Assembly: GCF_017355525.1 (NCBI RefSeq)
Contig: NZ_CP067395.1
Coordinates: forward strand, 3,751,001 to 3,815,000
Direction: 5' to 3'
From: Lysobacter enzymogenes
GTDB taxonomy: Bacteria; Pseudomonadota; Gammaproteobacteria; Xanthomonadales; Xanthomonadaceae
DNA: 64,000 nucleotides
In this document: one piece after another, positions 55,401 to 62,756 of the stretch
Position numbering within the stretch: the first letter of the stretch is position 1
Layout of the letters: each line of letters opens with the position of its first letter
Position numbers and translations under genes: made by a program
Notes under the pieces: generated by a model
Seen by the model: only the letters and a program-made list of their open reading frames with translations
Told to the model about the DNA's origin: nothing
Database searches by the model: none

Positions 55401-56104
55401 ATGGCGACAACGTCGCGTTCCTGCCGCTCGACGACCTGCGCCTGTCGCGCTCGCTCGACGAACTGATCGCGCGCCGCGTCGCCTTCCTGACCGACTACCA
55501 GGACGCCGCCTACGCCAAGCGCTATTCCGACTTCGTCGCCAAGGTGCGCGAGGCCGAGCAAAAGAAGGCGCCGGGCTCGACCGATCTGGCCGAGGCGGTC
55601 GCGCGCTACTTCTTCAAGCTGATGGCCTACAAGGACGAGTACGAAGTCGCGCGCCTGTACACCAGCGGCGAATTCCAGCGCCGCCTGCAGCAGCAGTTCG
55701 ACGGCGACTACAAGCTCAAGTTCCACCTCGCCCCGCCGCTGCTGGCCAAGAAGGACGCGCAAGGCCGTTTGATCAAGCAGGAATTCGGCCCCTGGGTGTT
55801 CACCGCGTTCAAGTGGATGGCCAAGCTGCGCAAGCTGCGCGGCGGCACCTTCGACATCTTCGGCTACACCGAGGAACGCAAGATGGAGCGGCGCCTGATC
55901 GGCGAGTACGAACAGACCGTCGGCGGCCTGCTCGACAAACTCGACGGCGGCAACGTCGACCTCGCCGCGGAAATCGCCGGCATTCCCGAGCACATCCGCG
56001 GCTACGGCCACGTCAAGGAAGAACACCTGCACAAGGCCAAGGCGCGCGAGGCGGAGTTGCTGAAGGAATTCGCTAATCCGTTGCGGATCGTGCAGGCGGC
56101 TTGA
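52412..56104 (+). CDS. Indolepyruvate ferredoxin oxidoreductase (fused, large form)
   Basis: Large enzyme of 1230 residues that oxidatively decarboxylates aryl- or branched 2-oxo acids (from amino acid degradation) to acyl-CoA with reduction of an electron carrier. Order: pyruvate-ferredoxin-type alpha region (about 40-400, GFISGYRGSPLGGFDLEL), a thiamine-diphosphate domain (CSGCPHNTSTVVPEGSRALGGIGCHYM and NLGDGTYFHSG), a cluster region with CEGCGDCG (Cys654, 657, 660) plus C666, a gamma-type Rossmann domain with GVGGTGVVTIG (from 742), and a C-terminal domain of the DUF6537 kind. It follows a -10-like box and ends in a strong terminator. Confidence 0.93.
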   Translation: MTSTAELSSPSSANTDLTNSVLDPDYTLEHKYTRQEGRIYLSGVQALVRLPLMQRLRDQAAGLNTAGFISGYRGSPLGGFDLELWRARKHLEAAGVKFTPGLNEDLGATMVWGTQQTNLFPGAKVEGVYGMWYGKGPGVDRTGDVFKHANAAGTSKHGGVLALAADDHACRSSTLPHGSEGEFTSAMMPILNPAGVQDILDMGLIGWAMSRYTGRWVGFKTIAETVESSASVDVNPLALQIVTPDDFVIPAGGLNIRWPDPPMDQEMRLHQYAVKAAQAFARANRIDRIVIDSANARLGIITTGKSYLDVLQALEYLGLDARACADLGIRVYKVGMTWPLEPVGLRAFARGLDDILVVEEKHAFIESQMKESMYNWDGGKRPSIVGKYDENGEWILPSTGELTPARIAGVIARRIQRFHDSEQMRDVLRWMEEKESELALPRVAFPRVPHYCSGCPHNTSTVVPEGSRALGGIGCHYMVTWMDRDTNTFTQMGGEGVTWCGQAGFTETEHVFQNLGDGTYFHSGSLAIRQSVAAGVNITYKILYNDAVAMTGGQPVDGTLSVPQIAHQVRSEGVHTIVLLSDDIAKWNRRELFPSDVEFHDRKELDAIQKRLRQVKGVSVLIYDQTCATEKRRRRKRGKMVDPQKRVMVNSLVCEGCGDCGKKSFCVSVLPKETEFGRKREIDQSNCNKDYSCVNGFCPSFVTVEGGGLKKKKGSSAKDRLNDLPLPQLPALDQPWNILITGVGGTGVVTIGALLGMAGHLEGKGASVLDQTGLAQKGGAVTTHIRIAKTPEDIHAVRIAAGEADLVLGCDMVVVNDYWALSKIRAGRSQVVLNSYEAMPGTFTTRPDMQFPATDIVAAIKLALGDQAPHLVDATQLATALLGDAIAANLFILGYAWQRALVPISFDALMRAIELNGAAIEMNKTAFAWGRLAAIDPRAVAEAAGVTRKVPTAAEATPRDLPHLKPGEWEGNEWGATSAPRATRNEDELRHVPAKADGDNVAFLPLDDLRLSRSLDELIARRVAFLTDYQDAAYAKRYSDFVAKVREAEQKKAPGSTDLAEAVARYFFKLMAYKDEYEVARLYTSGEFQRRLQQQFDGDYKLKFHLAPPLLAKKDAQGRLIKQEFGPWVFTAFKWMAKLRKLRGGTFDIFGYTEERKMERRLIGEYEQTVGGLLDKLDGGNVDLAAEIAGIPEHIRGYGHVKEEHLHKAKAREAELLKEFANPLRIVQAA

Positions 56105-56147
56105 GGCCTTCGGGTCCGCGACGCGCACGCGATCGCACCGTTGGAAC

Positions 56148-56180
56148 GAAACGCCCCGCATCCGCGGGGCGTTTCTTTTT
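56148..56180 (+). terminator. Rho-independent terminator after the oxidoreductase
   Basis: GAAACGCCCCGC (56148-56159) pairs perfectly with GCGGGGCGTTTC (56164-56175) across a short loop, followed by TTTTT. It ends the 3.7-kb gene and, being between convergent genes, may work in both directions. Confidence 0.93.
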
Positions 56181-56210
56181 CCCCTTCGCAAGCCGCCGAA
56201 GCTCGCCGGC

Positions 56211-56966
56211 TCAAATCGCCCGCAACGCGTGCCGCACCACATCCGCGCTGGCCGCATCGCCCGCGCTGACCATCGCGTAGTTGTAGCCGCCGCGCGACCA
56301 GTACTGCGCCAGCAGGCCGCCGTCGCGGCGGTCGCCGCGCGGCAGCATGTGGTGGCGCGGGCCGGGCGGGCGGATGTAGAAGCTGATCGCCGCGCCGGCC
56401 GGGTCCTGGTAGACCACCAGCGCCGCGGCGCCCTGGTCGGTGGACAGCGCGCGCGCGCCGACCGGGCGGTAGCCGGCGGCGCTGAGGTCGGGCAGGCGCA
56501 TGGGTTCGCGGAAGTTCGCGTCGAGCCAGGACTGCACATCGCCGGCGACCGCGTCGGTGCGCAGGTCGTGGCGCGCGGCGAACAGCCGGTGCGCGGCGAT
56601 CGCGTCGGCCATCGGCGCGCCGGCCAGCATCGCCGGCGCGGCGGGACGGCTCCATTCGCGCGCCTGCCAGCCGCCGATGCCGCCCACGCCGAGGCTCAGC
56701 AGCACCGCCGCGGCCACGGCGTAGCGCGCGCTGCGGCGGCGCGCGAGGCCCGCACGCAGGCGCGCGGGGTCGAGCGCGGGCTCCAGCGGCGGCAGCGCGC
56801 CGGCGAGCCCGACGCGCAGTTGCTGCGCGTCGCGCTGCCAGGCCTGCAGTTCGGCCAGCCGCTCGGGCTGGCGCGCCAGCCAGGCCTCGACCTCGGCGCG
56901 GCGCGCGGGGTCCAGGCGGCCGTCGATGTAGGCGTGCAGATCGTGTTCGTCGGGGACGTGGGTCAT
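56211..56966 (-). CDS. Anti-sigma factor with one membrane span
   Basis: Protein of 251 residues that should hold the adjacent ECF sigma factor inactive. A cytoplasmic N-terminal domain (EHDLHAYIDGRLDPARRAEVEAWLARQPERLAELQAWQRDA) has the usual anti-sigma helix pattern but lacks the HxxxCxxC zinc motif. A membrane helix follows (YAVAAAVLLSLGVGGIGGW, about 82-100), then a periplasmic domain of about 150 residues with a sensor-like end (YRPVGARALSTDQGAAALVVYQDPAGAAISFYI). It lies directly downstream of the sigma gene in the same direction and is cotranscribed. Confidence 0.85.
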   Translation of the reverse strand: MTHVPDEHDLHAYIDGRLDPARRAEVEAWLARQPERLAELQAWQRDAQQLRVGLAGALPPLEPALDPARLRAGLARRRSARYAVAAAVLLSLGVGGIGGWQAREWSRPAAPAMLAGAPMADAIAAHRLFAARHDLRTDAVAGDVQSWLDANFREPMRLPDLSAAGYRPVGARALSTDQGAAALVVYQDPAGAAISFYIRPPGPRHHMLPRGDRRDGGLLAQYWSRGGYNYAMVSAGDAASADVVRHALRAI

Positions 56967-57009
56967 ACGGAACTCGCAAGCGGAAGCGAACAGCGGCGGG
57001 ACGAACGCA

Positions 57010-57525
57010 TCATTTCAGCAATCTCAGCGGCGGCGCGGCGGTCTCGCCGTCGCTGAGCCGGCGCAGCGCCTGGCGCGCGCGCGACAGCCGCGACATCACC
57101 GTGCCGATGGGGACTTCGAGAATATCGGCGACTTCCTGATAGCTCAGGCCTTCGACCGACACCCACAACAGCAGGCTGCGCTGCTCCACCGGCAACTGCT
57201 GCAAGGCCTCCAGCGCCGAGCGCGCGATCGCCTCGCGCTCGGCCGAGGGCTGGCTGTCCGGCGCGCCCAGGCCGGTCCGCGCGAGCACGCCGGCATAGCG
57301 CTGGGCGCGGCGCTGGCCGTCGAGGAACTGGCGGTAGAGGATCGAGAACAGCCACGGCCGCAGCGCCGCCTCGTCGCGGCGCTGGTCCCAGCCGGCGATG
57401 GCGCGCTCGAGCGCGCTCTGGACCAGATCGTCGGCCGCGTGCGGGTCGCGCGCCAGCCAGCGGGCGAAGCGCCGCAGCGAGGGCAGTTGTTCGCGCAGGG
57501 CCTGATCGAGTTCGTGCGGGGACAT
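57010..57525 (-). CDS. ECF sigma factor
   Basis: Sigma-70 family protein of 171 residues. Region 2 is ALREQLPSLRRFARWLARDPHAADDLVQSALERAIAGWDQRRDEAALRPWLFSILYRQFLD, region 4 is ALQQLPVEQRSLLLWVSVEGLSYQEVADILEVPIGTVMSRLSRARQAL. It has no extra C-terminal domain. It is paired with the anti-sigma gene downstream and divergent from catalase-like and cytochrome b561 genes. The region upstream carries a GGGAATAA-N14-CGTC element (57556-57581) 30 bases before its start, matched by a second facing the peroxidase, suggesting that it drives both transcripts. Confidence 0.92.
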   Translation of the reverse strand: MSPHELDQALREQLPSLRRFARWLARDPHAADDLVQSALERAIAGWDQRRDEAALRPWLFSILYRQFLDGQRRAQRYAGVLARTGLGAPDSQPSAEREAIARSALEALQQLPVEQRSLLLWVSVEGLSYQEVADILEVPIGTVMSRLSRARQALRRLSDGETAAPPLRLLK

Positions 57526-57555
57526 GGGCGCGGTTCGCAGGGGTTCGTCCGGTGT

Positions 57556-57581
57556 GACGCCGCCGGACCCAGTTTATTCCC
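57556..57581 (-). promoter_or_regulatory. Predicted ECF promoter of the sigma/anti-sigma operon
   Basis: On the minus strand GGGAATAA (57574-57581) is followed after 14 bases by CGTC (57556-57559), 30 bases before the sigma factor start. The same pattern and spacing occurs in the opposite direction at 57616-57641. Confidence 0.7.
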
Positions 57582-57615
57582 GCGGCCGGTCGCCGCGCCG
57601 TTCAGGACGCGGCGA

Positions 57616-57641
57616 GGGAATAAGCGCCGCGGCCGCGCGTC
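57616..57641 (+). promoter_or_regulatory. Predicted ECF promoter of the peroxidase-cytochrome operon
   Basis: GGGAATAA (57616-57623) is followed after 14 bases by CGTC (57638-57641), 42 bases before the peroxidase start. It is identical in core and spacing to the element facing the sigma gene. Confidence 0.72.
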
Positions 57642-57683
57642 GTACCGGTGACGCAGCCACTCCCGCAGCCACGATCGCCCGCC

Positions 57684-58760
57684 ATGAACGAACCCTTCGC
57701 ACCGCCCCGACCGCCCGTCCCGCTCGCCCGCTGGGCCCTGATCGCGCTCGCGGTCGGCGGCCTCGCCGGCGCCTTCGCCTATGTCGCCGGCTACCTCGAC
57801 CCGCAGCGGCTGACGCCGAAGCGCCTGGTCGATCAGTTGCAGACCAACGGCGGCCTGCACCCCGGCTACCGCCGCAACCACGCCAAGGGCGTGTGCGTGA
57901 TCGGCCGCTTCGACAGCAACGGCGCGGCCGCGCCGTACTCGCGCGCGGCCCTGTTCGCTGCGGGTGCGAGCACGCCCCTGGTCGGCCGCTTCGCCCTGCC
58001 CGGCGGCAACCCCTACGCGCCCGACGGCGGCGTGCCGATCCGCAGCCTGGCGCTGCGCCTGACCCAGGCCGACGGCCAGCAATGGCGCACCGGCATGAAC
58101 AACATGCCGGTGTTTCCGGTCGCCACGCCGCAGGCGTTCTTCGAGCAACTGCGCGCGACCGCGCCCGACCCGGCCACCGGCAAGCCCGACCCGGCCAAGC
58201 AAAAGGCGTTCTTCGAGGCGCACCCGGAAACGTCCGCGTTCCGCGCCTGGATCAAGGACCAGAAGCCGTCGGCCAGCTACGCCACCGACAGTTACTACGG
58301 CCTCAACGCGTTCTACTTCGTCGGCGCCGACGGCGCGCGCCATGCGGTGCGCTGGCGGGTCGAGGCCGACAACGGCGCCGCCGCCGCACCGCTCGGCGCG
58401 CAGGACGTGAACACCCTCGCCGCCGAACTCGAACAACGCCTCGCCCGGGGCCCGCTGCGCTGGCGGCTGTGGGCGACGCTGGCCGCGGCCGGCGATCCGG
58501 TCGACGACGCGACCCAAGTCTGGCCGGCGCAGCGCCCGCAGATCGACGCCGGCACGCTGATCCTGGAACGCGCCCAGGACCAGGACAGCGGCGAATGCCG
58601 CGACATCAACTACGACCCGATGGTGCTGCCCGACGGCATCGTCGCCTCGGCCGACCCGCTGCTGCCGGCGCGCTCGGCCGCTTACGCCGAGTCCTACCGC
58701 CGCCGCACCGCCGAGGAAGCGCGTGCCGGCGGCCGTCCGCCGCAGGAGGCCGCGCGATGA
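57684..58760 (+). CDS. Membrane-anchored catalase-like peroxidase (SrpA type)
   Basis: Heme protein of the catalase-related family, 358 residues, smaller than true catalases. An N-terminal segment (WALIALAVGGLAGAFAYVAGYL, about 17-38) anchors it, leaving the enzyme in the periplasm. The distal His66 is in RRNHAKGVCVIGRF, FALPGGNPYAPDGG follows, and the proximal heme ligand is Tyr334 in the R330-xxx-Y334 motif (RSAAY). In this family peroxidase activity with organic donors is more usual than strong catalase activity. Its TGA overlaps the ATG of the cytochrome b561 gene (ATGA), so the two are coupled, and an ECF-type promoter precedes it. Confidence 0.9.
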   Translation: MNEPFAPPRPPVPLARWALIALAVGGLAGAFAYVAGYLDPQRLTPKRLVDQLQTNGGLHPGYRRNHAKGVCVIGRFDSNGAAAPYSRAALFAAGASTPLVGRFALPGGNPYAPDGGVPIRSLALRLTQADGQQWRTGMNNMPVFPVATPQAFFEQLRATAPDPATGKPDPAKQKAFFEAHPETSAFRAWIKDQKPSASYATDSYYGLNAFYFVGADGARHAVRWRVEADNGAAAAPLGAQDVNTLAAELEQRLARGPLRWRLWATLAAAGDPVDDATQVWPAQRPQIDAGTLILERAQDQDSGECRDINYDPMVLPDGIVASADPLLPARSAAYAESYRRRTAEEARAGGRPPQEAAR

Positions 58761-59347
58761 ACGCCGAGACGAATGCCGAACCGACCCGCCGCGACGAAAC
58801 GATGTTCTGGTGGCCGGCGCGCGTGCTGCACTGGCTGATGGCGCTGATGATCCTGACCATGCTGTTCGTCGGCGCGGGCCTGGTCGCGAGCGTGTCGGAA
58901 CGCCACGCCTGGCTGCTGGCGCTGCACAAGCCGCTCGGCGCGGCGATCCTGGTGTTGGCGGTGTTGCGGCTGGCGCTGCGGCTGTGGCGCCGCCCGCCGC
59001 CGCTGCCGCGCGAGCTGAGCGCGGCGCAGCGTTTCGCCGCGCACGCCTCGCACTGGCTGTTGTACGCGCTGATGCTGGCGATGCCGCTGATCGGCTGGGC
59101 GATGCTGTCGGCCGGCGGCTATCCGGTCGACCTCGGCGCCGGGCTGCGCCTGCCGCCGATCGCGCCGTTCGACCCGAGCTGGTTCGCGGCGCTGCGCTGG
59201 CTGCACCGGACCTTGGCGTACGCCTTGTTCGCGCTGGTGCTGCTGCATCTGGCGGCGGCGCTGTATCACGGCCTGATCCGCCGCGACGGGGTGTTGCGCA
59301 GCATGCTGTGGCGGCGGCGCGAGATTGTGGAGCAGGACCTCGGCTGA
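58757..59347 (+). CDS. Cytochrome b561-family membrane protein
   Basis: Integral membrane di-heme cytochrome of 196 residues with four hydrophobic segments. Possible heme His residues lie in RVLHWLMALMILTMLF, LLALHKPLGAAILVL, AHASHWLLYALMLAMPLIGW and ALRWLHRTLAYALFALVLLHLAAALYH. It may pass electrons from the quinone pool to the periplasmic peroxidase encoded just before it, with which it is translationally coupled. Together with sigma and anti-sigma genes this four-gene arrangement is a known recurring one in proteobacteria. Confidence 0.9.
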   Translation: MNAETNAEPTRRDETMFWWPARVLHWLMALMILTMLFVGAGLVASVSERHAWLLALHKPLGAAILVLAVLRLALRLWRRPPPLPRELSAAQRFAAHASHWLLYALMLAMPLIGWAMLSAGGYPVDLGAGLRLPPIAPFDPSWFAALRWLHRTLAYALFALVLLHLAAALYHGLIRRDGVLRSMLWRRREIVEQDLG

Positions 59348-59414
59348 GTGGCGATTGCGGCACCGTGCTTTCGGCGCGAACGGCCACAATTCTGCGCGCA
59401 AGCGCCGATTCCGA

Positions 59415-59502
59415 CTGTAGGAGCTGCGCAAGCTGCGACCGCGACATCGCGCTTACGACGCAAACGGCTACCCCGCGGTCGCGGCTCGCGCCGCTCCTAC
59501 AG
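59415..59502. repeat. Inverted repeat element, family A, copy 3
   Basis: Left arm (59415-59444, CTGTAGGAGCTGCGCAAGCT...) and right arm (59474-59502, ending GCCGCTCCTACAG) form an imperfect inverted repeat; both have the TGTAGGAGC edge of copies 1 and 2. It follows the cytochrome b561 gene and precedes a convergent gene. Confidence 0.85.
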
Positions 59503-59515
59503 GAAGCGATCCGGT

Positions 59516-59818
59516 TTACCCGGCCGGCGGCAGGCCGTGCCCGCCGACCGGCTCGGTTTCGAAATGCGAATCGAACCCCGCGATCATCGGCCGCGCCTTG
59601 GCGATCGTCGCCTGCACCTGCGGCAACGACAACGAGGCGCGATGGCTGTCGGCGTCGTCCCAGACCTCGGTGATCCAGATCGCGTCGCCGTCGCCCGGAT
59701 CGCGCGCGACGATGTAGCTGCGGCAGCCGGGCATCGCGCCCACGTCCTGCAACAGCAGCGCGATCAGCGCGTCGCGCTGGCCCGGCGCGGCTTTCATGCG
59801 GCCGATCAATCCGTACAT
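59516..59818 (-). CDS. Antibiotic biosynthesis monooxygenase-fold protein
   Basis: Dimeric alpha/beta-barrel protein of 100 residues. The ABM-fold pattern is MYGLIGRMKAAPGQRDALIALLLQDVGAMPGCRSYIVARDPGDGDAIWITEVWDDADSHRASLSLPQVQATIAKARPMIAGF, with the conserved E-W-D element (ITEVWDD) and the following helix. Such proteins are mono-oxygenases or isomerases of quinone-like compounds, or have no known activity. ATG at 59818 follows GCGAGGACACCGCC. No adjacent biosynthetic genes are seen. Confidence 0.88.
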   Translation of the reverse strand: MYGLIGRMKAAPGQRDALIALLLQDVGAMPGCRSYIVARDPGDGDAIWITEVWDDADSHRASLSLPQVQATIAKARPMIAGFDSHFETEPVGGHGLPPAG

Positions 59819-59984
59819 GGCGGTGTCCTCGCATGCGGGCGCGGGCCCGCCGGGAGCCGACTCTAGCGCCGTATTGCGGACAGATCGCGGACAGCAAGCT
59901 CGCGAACGGCTGGCTCGCGGAAAGCCAGCGGGGATAGCGGGCCCATAGACAGCCGGCTCGTGGGCACCGGGCCCGCGAACAGGC

Positions 59985-60584
59985 TCAGCGCGCCTCGCGC
60001 GGCAACTCCGCCCGACCCAGCGCGTACGGCAGCAGCCGCGCGATGTTGCGCGCATCGTCGATGCCGCGGTGGTGGGTGCCGGCGAACTCCAGCCGCGCGC
60101 GGCGCACGCCGCCGCCGAGGCCGAACTTGCGGCCCGAGCCTTCGCGCTGCGCGAACAGCCGCTTGATGTTGCGGTGCGGCGCGCCGACCGGATCGGCGAC
60201 GCGGTGGAAGCCGCAGTCCTGCTGCAGCTGATTGCGGTCGTAATCGCCCCACGAACCCCAGATCAGGTCCGGATACGCGCCGCGCCAAGCCTTCAGCGCG
60301 GCGGCCACGTCGGCGAAACCGGGCGCGGCGTCGACCTGCGCCTGGGTGATCGTGGTCAGTTGCGTGCAGAAATCGCTCAGCCGCGGATGCCGCACCGGCC
60401 GCACGAAACTCTGGAATTCGTCGACCACGCGCAACGTCGCGGTTTCGACCATCACCGCGCCGATCTCGATGATCTCCATCTGCTGGCGCGGCACCGACCC
60501 GTCGTTGGCGCAGGTCGCTTCGAAGTCGATCAGCAGGTAATGCGCGGGTTCTCGTTCTGGTTCTTTTTCGATGTTTTCGTTCAT
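59985..60584 (-). CDS. DEDDh 3'-5' exonuclease (ERI1/Snipper-like)
   Basis: Exonuclease of 199 residues. Exo I is LLIDFEATCAND (Asp and Glu for metal binding), Exo II is the aspartate in WGSWGDYDRNQLQQDC, and Exo III is GTHHRGIDDARNIARLL with the His and Asp of the DEDDh type. The layout resembles ERI1-like nucleases that trim RNA 3' ends, with the phrase IEIGAVMV of the family. It has no extra domain. The start at 60584 uses the ATG upstream of ENIEKEPEREPAHYLLIDF. It is followed by the M61 peptidase, 97 bases upstream on the same strand. Confidence 0.88.
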   Translation of the reverse strand: MNENIEKEPEREPAHYLLIDFEATCANDGSVPRQQMEIIEIGAVMVETATLRVVDEFQSFVRPVRHPRLSDFCTQLTTITQAQVDAAPGFADVAAALKAWRGAYPDLIWGSWGDYDRNQLQQDCGFHRVADPVGAPHRNIKRLFAQREGSGRKFGLGGGVRRARLEFAGTHHRGIDDARNIARLLPYALGRAELPREAR

Positions 60585-60652
60585 AGCGCGGCATTGTCGC
60601 GCGTCCCACGCTGTCGCCGCCGCACCGCCGGTCGGCCGCCAAACGGCGGCCT

Positions 60653-60676
60653 GCGCGGTCGCGGCTCGCGCCGGAA
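60653..60676. repeat. Remnant of a family A repeat
   Basis: The sequence CGCGGTCGCGGCTCGCGCCG matches the inner part of the right arm of family A copy 3, but the TGTAGGAGC edge is lost. It lies between the exonuclease and the M61 peptidase and looks like a decayed unit. Confidence 0.45.
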
Positions 60677-60680
60677 CGGC

Positions 60681-62576
60681 TTACTTCGGCGCGAAAATCT
60701 TCGACAGGCGATCCGGCGCACCGTCGATCCGCTCCAGCCGCGGGTAACGCAAGCCGCCGCGGTAATCGATGCGCACGCTGCGCACCGCATCGCCGTTGCG
60801 CACGATCAGCTCGATCGGCTGCTTGCCGTCCTTGTTCGCGCCGACCGCGTCCTTGAGCCGCTCGCCGCTGGCGCTGTAGCCGTTGATCGCGATCAGCGTG
60901 CTGCCCGGAGCGATGCCGGCGTCGAAGGCCGGGCCGTCCCAGCGCACCGCGACGACGTTGTTGTCGTTGGACAGGCTCAGGCCGAGCGAATAGGTCAGGT
61001 CGGTCTGCTTGCGGTCGCTTTCGGCGAGCTTGGCGTATTCGCTCGGCGTGTCGGCGAAGCTCAGCTTCCAGCCGCTCGCGGCCAAGCCGTCCAGCGGCGC
61101 GGCGCGCGCGTCCAGGCGCTCGCGCAGGAACCCGGCCCAGTCGAACGGCGCGACCTTGTCGAGCGCGGCGACCACGTCCTCGAACTCGTACGGCTTGACC
61201 TCGAAATCGCCGTCGGCGCCGCGGAAGAAGCCGCGCGCGAAGTCGTCGAGCGAGCGCTTCTCGCCGCTCAGCGCGCGCAGCTTGGCGTCGACCGCCAGCC
61301 ACACCAGCTGGCCGCCGCTGTAGTAGTCCTCGCTGAGCTGGTAGCTCGAATACGATTTGGGCCGGCGCATCGAAATCACCGGATCCATCGTGGTGTCCTG
61401 CAACGGCCGCCAGCTCAGGCCCGGGCGGTCCTCGGCGTAGCGCGCGGCCACCAGCGCCAGCGCGTCGCGCGCGAACTCGGGCTTCCACAAGCCCGAACGC
61501 GCGGCCAGCACATAACCCCAGTACTGGGTCTGGCCTTCGTACACCCACAGCAGGCTGTCGCGCAGCGGCTGGTTGAAGTTGCCCGCGACCAGCCCGGCCG
61601 GACGGCGGAATTTGCCGTTCCAGGCGTGGGTGTACTCGTGCGCGAGCAGATCGCGGCCGAGCGCGCTGCTGCCGTCCCAGCCGGTGAAGTAGTCGGCGTC
61701 GACGCCGTTCTCGCTGGAGCGATGGTGTTCCAGGCCGATCCCGCTCATCTGGCCCGACAGCGCCAGCAGGAAATCGTAATGGTCGTAAGGCTGCGAGCCG
61801 AACAGCTTGACCGCCTGCGTCACCAGTTCGCGGTGCGGCTTGAGCTGTTCGGGCTTGGCTTCGAGGAACTTGGCCGCGTCGGCGACCAGATTCAATCGCA
61901 CCGGAATCTTCGCGCCCGGGGCCAGATCGATCTGCTTGTAATGGCGGCCGGCGAACACCGGCGAATCCAGCAAGGTGTTGAGCGGCACCGGGCGGAAGCG
62001 CAGGGTGTCGCCCTGGCGCGCGTCCAGTTCCAGCGCGGTGCCGGCCTGCCAGCCGGCCGGCAGTTTCAGGCTCGGCGCCACCTGGATGCCGCGCGCGTAG
62101 TAACCGGCCGGATACAGCGCGACCTGGTTCCATTGCACGTTGAGCATGTCGGCGGTCATCACCACCCGCCCCTGGTTGCCCGCGGTCGGGGTCAGCATGT
62201 CGAACTCGATGTCCAACTCGCCGACGCCCTGCGGCACCTCGAGCTTGAACGCGTACACGTCGAGCGGATCGCGCGCCCAGGCGATGGCCTGGCCGTTGCC
62301 GCGCACGCGCAGGCCGGCGAGCTTGTCGATCGGGCCGGTCGGCGAATGGTTGCCCTGGATCCACTGCGGGAACAGCAAGGTCAGCGGCCCGGCCTGCACC
62401 GGCAGGCGCTGGCGCGCGTGCAGCACGCGCCGGGCGATGTCGCTGGCGTCGACCTCCAGTTGCACGGTGCCGGGGTACGGCCGGTCCTGCGGCGGCGCGG
62501 TCTGCGCGCGCGCGGCGTGCCAGGGCAGCGCAGCGGCGATCAGCAAGGGCAACAGGGCGAGCGGGGATCGGCGCAT
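60681..62576 (-). CDS. M61-family aminopeptidase with PDZ domain
   Basis: Secreted metallopeptidase of 631 residues related to glycyl aminopeptidase. The signal peptide is SPLALLPLLIAAALPWHAARA (cleavage near 24). The zinc motif HEYTH is at 313-317 with the third ligand Glu347 in VYEGQTQYWG; GLEHH (281-285) is the usual upstream element. The C-terminal 100 residues form a PDZ domain (LSLSNDNNVVAVRWDGPAFDAGIAPGSTLIAINGYSASGERLKDAV). Probably acts in the periplasm or outside the cell on peptides with small N-terminal residues. ATG at 62576 gives the signal; further in-frame starts lie upstream. Confidence 0.93.
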   Translation of the reverse strand: MRRSPLALLPLLIAAALPWHAARAQTAPPQDRPYPGTVQLEVDASDIARRVLHARQRLPVQAGPLTLLFPQWIQGNHSPTGPIDKLAGLRVRGNGQAIAWARDPLDVYAFKLEVPQGVGELDIEFDMLTPTAGNQGRVVMTADMLNVQWNQVALYPAGYYARGIQVAPSLKLPAGWQAGTALELDARQGDTLRFRPVPLNTLLDSPVFAGRHYKQIDLAPGAKIPVRLNLVADAAKFLEAKPEQLKPHRELVTQAVKLFGSQPYDHYDFLLALSGQMSGIGLEHHRSSENGVDADYFTGWDGSSALGRDLLAHEYTHAWNGKFRRPAGLVAGNFNQPLRDSLLWVYEGQTQYWGYVLAARSGLWKPEFARDALALVAARYAEDRPGLSWRPLQDTTMDPVISMRRPKSYSSYQLSEDYYSGGQLVWLAVDAKLRALSGEKRSLDDFARGFFRGADGDFEVKPYEFEDVVAALDKVAPFDWAGFLRERLDARAAPLDGLAASGWKLSFADTPSEYAKLAESDRKQTDLTYSLGLSLSNDNNVVAVRWDGPAFDAGIAPGSTLIAINGYSASGERLKDAVGANKDGKQPIELIVRNGDAVRSVRIDYRGGLRYPRLERIDGAPDRLSKIFAPK

Positions 62577-62756
62577 GTACGGACTCCAGGACGCAGGACA
62601 CGAAAAACCCATCCTACTCACCGCGCCCGCACGCCGGCCCCCTGCCATTGGGCATGGGTCGGCGATACCGCGACGCCGGTACGGCGTAGCGGCAAATTGC
62701 GCACATCCGCGGCCGGCCGACGCCCGTCGCCGGCGTCCGCGCAGCGCCGTCCGCCG

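Noticed and set aside
52289..56539. 1416-codon minus-strand open frame opposite the indolepyruvate oxidoreductase
   Set aside because: Mirror frame of the oxidoreductase; no motif and no signal, whereas the plus strand has cysteine clusters and cofactor loops.
59516..59818. Part of an antibiotic biosynthesis cluster
   Set aside because: The ABM fold is common in primary metabolism and quinone chemistry; no polyketide or peptide synthase genes are in the window.
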